Source of the DNA: an uncultured Clostridia bacterium
GTDB lineage: Bacteria; Bacillota; Clostridia; Lachnospirales; Anaerotignaceae
Assembly: GCA_944384265.1 (NCBI GenBank)
Contig: CALWSR010000012.1
Location: 1 to 64,000 of the forward strand
Direction of reading: 5' to 3'
DNA length: 64,000 nucleotides
Each line of letters starts with the position of its first letter. Position 1 is the first letter of the stretch. Of the stretch, positions 55,967 to 64,000 are shown in pieces. The notes under the pieces were generated by a model that was not told where the DNA came from, did not search any database, and was given only the letters and a program-made list of their open reading frames with translations. A program made the translations under genes and the position numbers.

Positions 55967-56715
55967 TAAAAAAAGTGCATAACCAAATCAGTTGGATTTA
56001 TACCCATTGGCTACACACTGTTTTTTTATATAAATATTTCGTTTGTAAAGTACTGCTGTTGTGCTGTTTGATGGCTTTTTTGCTGCATGGTATTGTTTTT
56101 GCTGTATTTGATATGGCTTGTAAGGGGTTTTTATAAGCAGATACCGGCAGCATAGCTATGCATCCTATACAGGGCTGTATAAGCTCTTCAGCACTTTTTA
56201 TAGTTTCACCTCCCTCTAATATGGGGCCTAAATAGAAAATTTCTGCAGCTCTAATTGACAAAATGAAAAATGCGCAGCTAAAACAACTGGATTTACGCTG
56301 TTTTGGCTACGCATTGTATTTATATTATAACAAATAAAATGAAAAAAGCAAATATTTTATTTTTGTCAAAACAGATTGTCTGTTGTTGTTTTGTTTTGTG
56401 TAAAGGACATACAAAATGTATTTTGTGCAAAATACCAATGAGAAAGCCATGTACACATTTTTGTGGCATTTGATATAGATAAATCCATTTCAAAAATGTT
56501 TTCTATATTATTTTGAAAAGCAATATCATGCCAAGGTTATGGAAAGAAAGCATATCCTATTTTATTTTTTGAAATAAATGTGTGATAAAATATGAAAAGA
56601 ACATAACAAACAATAAAAATGTCAAAGGCATATGCCAGGGCCATGGGCCGTAAAAAAGGATTTCGTGTATTTAGAAGTAGGCTTGCAATGGCTTTTATGC
56701 TATAATAAAATAAAA
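55967..56715. other. Gene-free spacer
   Basis: About 750 bp of AT-rich DNA with no supported gene. Confidence 0.4.
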
Positions 56716-56944
56716 AGTGTATTGCATTTATGCTATGCTGCTGTAAATATAAGGCTTCAAAATAGAACAAGAAAGGATGCTATTTTATTTTGAAACAAAG
56801 CAATCAAAAAATGGGAATGCCCAAAACCTCAGAAAGTGAAAAACTGTACTAAAAATTTCCTGGCTTTGGATTGTAAAGGAGAAAGCAGCTTTTGGATTTC
56901 AAATCAATGTTTTATGACTTTTTTAATATGAAAATAAATATAAA
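56716..56944 (+). repeat. Diverged dispersed-repeat copy upstream of the PD-(D/E)XK gene
   Basis: The blocks AAAATAGAACAAG, AGCTTTTGGATTTCAAATCA and the right end TTTAATATGAAAATAAATAT match the family. The right end lies about 12 bp before the start codon. The left boundary is approximate and no target duplication is visible. Confidence 0.45.
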
Positions 56945-56955
56945 GGGGGATGCAT

Positions 56956-57954
56956 ATGGATGAAAAAAAAGAGGAGCAGTATGGCTTTAAACCGGATTTG
57001 GAGTTAAAATATTTATTCACCCATGCACAAACCCATTCGGTGATAAAGCTGTTAAATTTTTTATTTCGTACCAATATACCGGAGGACAGCAGTATTGAGA
57101 TTTCTCACACCGAATTTGTCAATGAAAATCTTTTTCAGTCTAAATTGTATGGCAGAATGGCGGATATGCTGTTTACATCAAAAAAGCTGCCATATAAAAT
57201 CCATTTGGAATTTCAATCCACTGAAGACGCATCAATGGGACTGAGGGCTTTTTTATATGGATTGTATACAGCATTGGAAGCAAATGAAAAAAAGAAAATT
57301 GTTTTCCCCTTTTCTCATACATTATACACTGTCATTGGAAAAGAGAAAAAGGGAAAGGATGTGATTGCATTATGCTTTCCTAAAATGAGCGAAGATGGCA
57401 AGCGTTGTGAGGAGTATATTGTTCCCATTGAAATGGAATATACCAATTTGCTGGCCATGGATTTTGAAGAGATGACATCAGAATGTATGATGCTGCTGTC
57501 ATTTATGTATTTTTATAAATATTTAAAAGACAAAAAAGAAATGAATTCTGATAAAAAAGTATGGAATATGGTAAAAGAGTTAAAAAAATATATAGAGCTT
57601 TTGGAAACAGTAAAACAGCATGACAGAGATTTGCTGCTGAGAGCAGTTGACACATTATTAAATGATATCGTATATGCTATAAAAAAACAAAAAAATATAA
57701 GTAAGGAGGCTGAAAGTATGTTGTTGGAAGAATATAAAACCATAGCAGATATTAGAGTGGAAAAAGCAGAACAGAAAGGAATGGAAAAAGGAAGAATAGA
57801 GGGAATGGAAGCAGGAAAGGAAGAAGAAAGGGAAAACAGTATCCATTCTCTGATAAAGAGCTTTAAAAACATTGGTGTGGAGGACAGTGTTATATTGGAG
57901 CAATTACAGGAGGTTTATCAGCTTTCAAAGGAACAGGCTCAAAAATACTTATAA
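56956..57954 (+). CDS. Rpn/PD-(D/E)XK nuclease-family putative transposase protein
   Basis: A 332-residue protein of the Rpn (PDDEXK_2) family, related to recombination-promoting nucleases. The start has FKPDLELKYLFTH; the nuclease core is GRMADMLFTSKKLPYKIHLEFQSTED, in which Asp, Glu and Gln form the D-ExQ active site. A helical C-terminal half ends in a charged coiled coil (KAEQKGMEKGRIEGMEAGKEEE). It is intact and full length. No terminal repeats of its own mark it as part of an IS. GGGGG precedes the start at 56956. Confidence 0.82.
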   Translation: MDEKKEEQYGFKPDLELKYLFTHAQTHSVIKLLNFLFRTNIPEDSSIEISHTEFVNENLFQSKLYGRMADMLFTSKKLPYKIHLEFQSTEDASMGLRAFLYGLYTALEANEKKKIVFPFSHTLYTVIGKEKKGKDVIALCFPKMSEDGKRCEEYIVPIEMEYTNLLAMDFEEMTSECMMLLSFMYFYKYLKDKKEMNSDKKVWNMVKELKKYIELLETVKQHDRDLLLRAVDTLLNDIVYAIKKQKNISKEAESMLLEEYKTIADIRVEKAEQKGMEKGRIEGMEAGKEEERENSIHSLIKSFKNIGVEDSVILEQLQEVYQLSKEQAQKYL

Positions 57955-57992
57955 AAATATCTGTGAATATATCTGTAAAAATTTAAGGGCAT

Positions 57993-58022
57993 AAAAAAAG
58001 GAATATTTCTATTCCTTTTTTT
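57993..58022 (+). terminator. Terminator of the PD-(D/E)XK gene
   Basis: AAAAAGGAATA-TTTC-TATTCCTTTTT with a T-run. Confidence 0.8.
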
Positions 58023-58177
58023 ATGTTTTATAAAAGTGCGCTTTGTATATGGTTATGGAGTCAAATGGATTTTTTTAAATGGACCGTGATATAAGCTGTA
58101 CCATAAAAAATACAGCTTTTAAAAAAGTATTTTTGTATACTTTCATGTTTATTGGGTTTTGATAAAATCTCTATGAG

Positions 58178-58900
58178 AAATAATGGTTTTTGTGAATAGG
58201 GGCAGAGGATAGCAGTTGTTGTGGATGGCGGCAATTTTGCGTCATGGTGATAATGGATAGAGGGAGCAATGGGCAGAGGATAGAGGTTTTTGTGAATGGT
58301 GGTGATTTTGTGTTATAGTGATAATGGATAGAGGGGGCAATGGGCAGAGGATAGAGGTTGTTGTGGATGGTGGCAATTTTGTGTTATGGTGATAATGGAT
58401 AGAGGGAGTAATGGGCAGAGGATAGAGGTTTTTGTGGATGGCGGTGATTTTGTGTTATAGTGATAATGGATAGAGGGGGCAATGGGCAGAGGATAGAGGT
58501 TGTTGTGGATGGTGGCAATTTTGTGTTATGGTGATAATGGATAGAGGGAGTAATGGGCAGAGGATAGAGGTTTTTGTGGATGGCGGCAGTTTTGTGTCAT
58601 GGTGATAATGGATAGAGGGGGCAATGGGCAGAGGATAGAGGTTGTTGTGGATGGCGGCAATTTTGTGTCATGGTGATAATGGATAGAGGGGGCAATGGGC
58701 AGAGGATAGAGGTTGTTGTGGATGGCGGCAATTTTGTGTCATGGTGATAATGGATAGAGGGAGTGATGGGCAGAGGATAGAGGTTGTTGTGGATGGCGGC
58801 AATTTTGTGTCATGGTGATAATGGATAGAGGGAGCAATGGGCAGAGAATAGAGGTTGTTGTGGATGGCGGTGATTCTGTATCATTATGACAATGGTTGGA
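58178..58900. repeat. 71-bp tandem minisatellite, about nine full units
   Basis: GATAATGGATAGAGGG recurs at 58249, 58320, 58391, 58462, 58533, 58604, 58675, 58746 and 58817, an exact 71-bp step, with degenerate partial units on both sides. Variants alternate in the first five units (TTTTTGTG versus TTGTTGTGG; GGTGATTTTG versus GGCAATTTTG), giving a 142-bp dimeric structure. The period is not a multiple of three and no frame stays open, so it is non-coding. It lies 265 bp upstream of the giant surface-protein gene. Confidence 0.95.
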
Positions 58901-59164
58901 GGTGGTTGTAAGCAGTGGTGATGATATAGAATGGCTTTGACAGAAATTTTTTGTATATATCATAGTCTAGGTACAATGTTTTCTGCAAATTATTTTTTCT
59001 ATGAAAACAGCATATGAAATTTGACCAAAAGAACCAAACAAAAAGCAAGAAATCATCTCCATATAGTCTGGAATAAAATAAAAAGGAAAAATATTACTAA
59101 AACTATATGCTTTTGATAGAAATTGTAGTATAATAGCAAAAAAAGAAATTTAGGAGGGGTAATA

Positions 59165-59920
59165 TTGAATATTTGGAAAAAAAGGGCATTGAGTATGTTG
59201 ATGGCAATGATATTGCCGTTTTCTCAAGCGGGCATGGTGGTCTATGGCAGCCCAAGTGAGGGCGGCATCAACATAGATATATCAGACAACGGCCTTACAA
59301 ATGATGACAATGAAAAAGATATGGAAGATGATATGAATGAAGGTTCAGGCAACGATGATGCAAACGACCCAGGCAACGATGATGCAAACGGCCCAGGCAA
59401 CGATGATGCAAACGGCCCAGGCAACGATGATGCAGATGGCCCAAGCAACGACGATGCAAACGGCCCAAGCAACGACGATGCAAACGGCCCAGGCAACGAC
59501 GATATAAATGGCCCAGGCAACGACGATATAAATGGCCCAGGCAATGATGATGCAGACGGCCCAGGCAATGATGATGCAAACGGCCCAGGCAATGATGATG
59601 CAGACGGCCCAGGCAATGATGATGCAAACGGCCCAGGCAATGACGATGCAAACGGCCCAGGCAATGATGATGCAGACGGCCCAGGCAATGATGATGCAGA
59701 CGGCCCAGGCAATGATGATGCAAACGGCCCAGGCAATGACGATGCAAATGGCCCAAGTAACGACGATGCAAACGGCCCAAGCAATGACGATGCAAACGGC
59801 CCAGGCAACGACGATATAAATGACGACGACAGCATAACGATGGTTGATGAAAGCAACACAGAATGGACAGAAGAAGAGCTGGCAAAGCTTTCACTGGTGG
59901 AGCAGGCGGCACTGCGCTAG
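59165..59920 (+). CDS. N-terminal part of a giant surface protein, ending at in-frame TAG
   Basis: 251 codons from a TTG start that has AGGAGG 7 bases upstream. The signal peptide is KKRALSMLMAMILPFSQAGM with cleavage near VVYG-SP. An acidic segment leads into 20 copies of an octapeptide PGNDDANG (about residues 62-220). After DESNTEWTEEELAKLSLVEQAALR the frame meets TAG. Immediately beyond, in the same frame, the sequence stays open to the window end and encodes the expected body of the protein. As it stands this would be a secreted Asn/Asp-rich peptide. A point nonsense mutation, programmed readthrough or strain variation are the options. Confidence 0.8.
   Translation: MNIWKKRALSMLMAMILPFSQAGMVVYGSPSEGGINIDISDNGLTNDDNEKDMEDDMNEGSGNDDANDPGNDDANGPGNDDANGPGNDDADGPSNDDANGPSNDDANGPGNDDINGPGNDDINGPGNDDADGPGNDDANGPGNDDADGPGNDDANGPGNDDANGPGNDDADGPGNDDADGPGNDDANGPGNDDANGPSNDDANGPSNDDANGPGNDDINDDDSITMVDESNTEWTEEELAKLSLVEQAALR
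59347..59826 (+). repeat. 24-bp in-frame repeat, 20 copies
   Basis: Units encode PGNDDANG with variants PS, ADG and ING. They differ mainly at third positions and by GGC/AGC swaps. Variant runs are themselves duplicated (PS-PS near both ends), consistent with unequal crossing-over or slippage. Confidence 0.95.
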
Positions 59921-62900
59921 CCTCAAAATACAACACGGAGAGCAAGACGTGATACGGATGTCGTGGGAGATAGCCCAGTTTTAAAAACAGTGAGGGCAGA
60001 TCAGCCCTTTGTCATAGGCTCTGTCGATAAATTGGAGGAGCTGGCCGCACTGGTCAACAGCGGCGCTACATATGGCGGAAATGCTTTTGCAGAGGCCCAA
60101 TACAAAATAGTAGCAAACATTGATTTAAAAAACATTGCCAGTTGGACACCCATTGGCACAACTATTAATCCCTTTAACGGCACATTTGACGGCAACGGCT
60201 ATGTGATTTCCAATATGACCATTTCAGCAGGTTACGAGATAGGACTGTTTGGCAATGTGTATGCAAATGGTGTGATACAAAATGTGGGTGTGGAAAATGT
60301 AACAGTAACAGGGGAGTTTTCTGTTGGAGCCATTGTAGGAAACAACAATGGAGAAATTCACAACAGCTATGCCACAGGAAATGTAGAAGGAATAGGGCTT
60401 AGAGTGGGTGGTATTGTAGGAGAGAATAATGGAGAAATCTACAACAGCTATGCCGCAGTGGATGTGAAAGGAAACGATACCTATGTTGGCGGACTGGTGG
60501 GAAGCAATGGTGGAGAAATCTACAACAGCTATGCCACAGGGAGTGTGGAAGGAACAAAAGATAGTGTAGGCGGCCTTGTGGGCTGGAACCGTGATAGTGG
60601 CACTATCAGCGGCAGCTATGCCACAGGCAATGTGGCAGGAATAGATAGTGTGGGCGGCCTTGTGGGAACAAATGACAGCACTGGACCCATTGAAAACAGT
60701 GCGGCACTCAATGGATTTGTCAACTCCCATTTTAACAACTATGGGGCCGGTAAAGTGATTGGAAACAATAATGCAAGCGGAGGCATAATAAATTGTTATG
60801 GCTGGGCAGGCATGATAGTAAATAACAGCCTCGGAAACGGAGAAAACGGCATTGCTTTAAATTATACAGCAAATGGCTTTGACACCAATTGGAACGCCAT
60901 ATTGGGTGACACCAGTGATTGGGAAAACACAGATGCCAAAAGCCTGCCTACACTGATAGATGTGGGCGGTCCCCAGTCCTCTCAAATCCCGAATTATATC
61001 CAAAATGGCAGTACGGCAACAGGCACTGTGACATATATCAGCAACGCCGCAGAATTGGAAAGCTTTGCACAATCTGTAAACACCGGAAAGAGCTACCACG
61101 GTGAAACGGTGGTACTGACTGATAACATTGACCTAAGCGGCATTTCCAACTGGACGCCCATTGGCACAAGCACAAACTGGCATTACTTTGACGGCACATT
61201 TGACGGCAACGGCTATGTGATTTCTAACCTGACCATTACAGGAGGCAATGAGAATGCAGGGTTATTTGGTTATGTGTTTGAAGGTGTGATAAAAAATGTG
61301 GGTTTGGAAGTTGTCAATGTGGAAGGAGGCCAAAACACCGGCGGCCTTGTGGGAATTAGCTGGGGAAAAATTGAAAACTGTTATGTTCATATTACCGGAA
61401 AGGTGAGCGGAACAGAATATGTGGGCGGTCTTGTAGGCTACGGTGTTGACATCATCGACAGCTATGCCACAGGCAATGTGGAAGGCGACACCAATTATGT
61501 TGGCGGTCTGGTAGGCTTCCATGACTCAGGAGAAATTCGCACTAGCCATGCCACAGGAAATGTGACAGGAGCTGGAGGCTACTCCGGCGGCCTTGTGGGA
61601 TGGAATGAAAACGGCAGTAGCATCACAGACAGTTATGCCACAGGAAATGTGACGGCGAATGGTGGAGGTACGGCCGGCGGCCTTGTGGGAAACAATAAAG
61701 GAACTATCTCCAACAGCTATGCCACAGGAAAAGTAGAAGCAGATAGTGCAGCCGGCGGTCTGGCAGGACATAATGATAATGGAGAAATTACAGACAGCTA
61801 TGCCACAGGAAATGTAAATGGAAATGATGAAGTCGGCGGTTTGGTAGGATATCATGAAGGCGTCATCAGCAGATGCTATGTCACAGGAGCGGTGACAGGA
61901 GGCACACTGGTAGGCGGCATTGCAGGAAGCAATGCAGGGACCATAGAAAACAGTGCGGCACTAAACTCCAGTGTGGATGGCAGTCTTTCTGCAGGAAAGG
62001 TGTATGGATTTGATGCCGGTGGCAGTGCAAATGATTGTTACAGCTGGACAGGCATGACAGTGAATACAGGCAATATGACCGGTGGAGCTGGCAACGATTT
62101 GGACTATGGAAATGGTTTTGATGTGGATTGGGATACCATATTTGGCGACACCAGTGCTTGGACAAACACAGACGGCACAAAGCTGCCCATATTGTCAGGC
62201 CCAGGGGGCAGTCAATCTCCGCTCATCCCCGATTATATGGGCAGCATAATATACATTAACAATGTTACGGATTTAGAAAATTTTAAAAACAATGTAAACG
62301 GCGGAGATAATTACATTGGAAAAACAGTGATACTGACTGCTGATATTGATTTAAACGGTAAGAGCTGGGCACCTATTGGTACCGAGAATGCTTCATTTAA
62401 CGGTACATTTGACGGCGATGGCCATATTATTTCAAACATGAGAATTGACCACAGCGGCAGTGATTATGCAGGACTGTTTGCTTATGTAACTAGCAGCGGT
62501 GTGATAAAAAATGTGGGACTGGAAAATGTGAATGTAACAGGAAATGGCTATGTAGGCGGCATTGCAGGAGGCAATGACGGAAGAATACAAAACAGCTATG
62601 TGACAGGCACTGTGACAGGAAGTGGTTTTAATATAGGCGGTATTGCAGGATGGAATCTTATAAACGGCACCATCACAGACAGCTATGCCATGGCAAATGT
62701 GACAGGCGGTCATTATGTGGGCGGTGTTGCAGGAGCAAATCTTGGCTCCATCAGCAGCAGCTATGCCGCAGGAGCTGTGTCAGGCGGTGATTATGTAGGC
62801 GGTGTTGTAGGATATCATAGTGGAACTGTCCGCAGCAGTGCCGCATTGAATGACTCTGTACAAGGCAATGACGGCGTGGGAAAAGTGGCAGGATACGGCG

Positions 62901-64000
62901 CAACAGAAAACTGCTTTGCTTCCTCTGCATTACAGCTAAATGGTACGCTCAACCCCGATGAAAATGTGACAGAAAAGGATATATCAGAAATTGCCATAGA
63001 TACCGGACTGTTTGGCTCCCCTTGGGTTGTACAGGATGGATATTATCCCAGAATGTCCTATGCCCCTGCTGTGGAAATATACAATTTGGCAGAGCAGGCT
63101 AGCTATACTGTAACAATACAAATTGAAATTGATGGTCAGTTGGCCACAGCAGAACAGTTGGCACAGTTGCAGGATATCCATTTGAAAAATCAAAATCAAG
63201 AGATATCTCCTAGCAATATAGCTGACGGTACCATTGTATTCCAAAATGTGCCTTATGGCATATATGATTTTTGTCAGGGGGATACTGTGCTGCTATCCAA
63301 TTTGACAGTAGATAGGGATTTGAATGAAACAGGAAACTATTACTCTGTTACTTTTGATACAAAAGAAGGCGGCACAGCAGTGCCAAGTGTTGCCTTGGTG
63401 CCAAACGGCGGCACAGTGGCAGAGCCTGAGGTTGTAGAAAATGAAGGCTTTGCATTTCTGGAATGGAGAAAAGAAGGAGAAGACACAGCATTTGACTTTA
63501 CCACACAGATTACAGAAAAAACAGTGCTGAATGCAGTATGGCTGGGTGTGAATGCCTCTCCAAAAAGCGTTAATTTTGGCACGGTGCAGGAGGGCTATGC
63601 TCAGCCAGGTCCGCAAACTGTGACACTGAAAAATGTGGGAGCTGTGGATTTGGATTTGACATTTGCTTTGGAGGATACAAAAGGCGCATTTGTTGTGACA
63701 GGAGCAGAGCAAACTGCTGTGGCACCGGGAGATGCAGCATCATTGACCATACAGCCAAAGGCGGCCCTGCCCATTGGCACATATGAATGCAAAGTGAATG
63801 TGACAGGAACATATAACAACAAAACAGTTTCACAGGTGGTGGATGTGCGTTTTGCTGTGGCGGCAGAAAATGTTTTGCGCATTGCTGTGACACCGGAAAA
63901 TGTGGATTTTGGTACATTGCCAAGGGGATATATCCAGCCTGAGACGCAAGCTGTGACAGTGAAAAACACAGGCAGTGTCAATGCAGATTTGAGCTATACC
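59921..64000 (+). CDS. Body of the giant GLUG-repeat surface protein (partial, continues past the window)
   Basis: I read this frame codon by codon from 59921 to about 63340 and found no stop; it stays open to 64000 (about 1,360 codons). It holds three long modules, each opening with the pattern ...W.PIG...FNGTFDGNGYVISN and then many GLUG-type repeats (GGLVGxNxGxIxNSYATGNV). Module starts are near 60030, 61035 and 62250. A bacterial-Ig/InlB-like B-repeat follows near 63340-63540 (VTFDTKEGG...FAFLEWRKEGED). Then come repeated beta domains beginning VNFGTVQEGY and VDFGTLPRGY. The domain set is that of cell-wall adhesins. No start codon with a ribosome site follows the TAG, so it depends on the upstream part for expression and export. 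Confidence 0.8.

Noticed and set aside
58178..58900. CRISPR array
   Set aside because: Units are continuous 71-bp tandem repeats with no unique spacers, and no cas gene is present.
59242..59945. Long minus-strand frames (SSLPGPFA and HRHCLGRL repeats)
   Set aside because: They are antisense readings of the 24-bp repeat of the surface protein, kept open only by the repeat's composition.
59921..64000. Independent gene starting after the TAG
   Set aside because: No ATG, GTG or TTG with a usable ribosome site lies near the start of this frame, and it has no signal peptide of its own.

Overview
The window is AT-rich chromosomal DNA from an anaerobic low-GC Gram-positive bacterium, most likely a clostridium of the Lachnospiraceae and relatives. 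The evidence is strong AGGAGG ribosome sites, TTGACA/TATAAT promoters with 17-bp spacers, a clostridial short ThiF, a propionate-CoA-transferase remnant, FapA/CheX/CheY, TerD/AIM24 and a GLUG-repeat surface protein. I see no tRNA, rRNA, CRISPR array or prophage.

Layout. 0.3-1.3 kb: thiS-thiF behind a promoter and a hairpin leader. 2.1-3.0 kb: a nitrilase. 4.0-6.9 kb: cobaltochelatase CbiK and a chemoreceptor. 7.5-11.1 kb: an iron alcohol dehydrogenase, a crotonase and a wrecked CoA-transferase gene. 11.3-20.5 kb: an orphan response regulator and an orphan 7TM histidine kinase, both on +, flank a minus-strand phosphonate block (phnX, OPA-type transporter, phnW) and a second OPA transporter translationally coupled to a NADAR protein. 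21.2-24.2 kb: an OGG1-type glycosylase, an Asp/Glu-racemase-like protein and an opine dehydrogenase. 25.7-29.0 kb: a Na+/H+ antiporter and a diguanylate cyclase. 29.2-34.1 kb: TerD and AIM24 proteins, a second chemoreceptor and a DUF4259 protein. 34.4-36.1 kb: an IS200 relic, a QueD-like protein and PerR. 37.1-43.3 kb: a vWA protein, a lipoprotein, a TIGR04076 protein, an FMN reductase and a divergent Crp/Fnr regulator. 45.1-47.9 kb: CheX-CheY divergent from FapA. 49-58 kb: an XRE regulator, an MBL-fold protein with a phosphoesterase, an alpha/beta hydrolase, a MATE exporter and an Rpn-type PD-(D/E)XK protein. 59.2 kb to the end: a very large repeat-rich surface protein whose frame is broken by a single in-frame TAG.

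The most unusual signal is non-coding. About ten copies of a roughly 200-bp MITE-like repeat lie between genes. They have imperfect ~25-bp terminal inverted repeats, and three copies have perfect and one a 7-of-8 8-bp target-site duplication. Seven of the ten sit 12-28 bp upstream of a start codon, always with the same end facing the gene, so those genes have had their 5' regions remodelled by the element. A second non-coding theme is tandem duplication: four unrelated loci carry direct repeats with a period near 164-175 bp, and 71-bp, 34-bp, 27-bp and 24-bp arrays occur elsewhere. Together they suggest a genome rich in slippage and small-element activity with long intergenic spaces.
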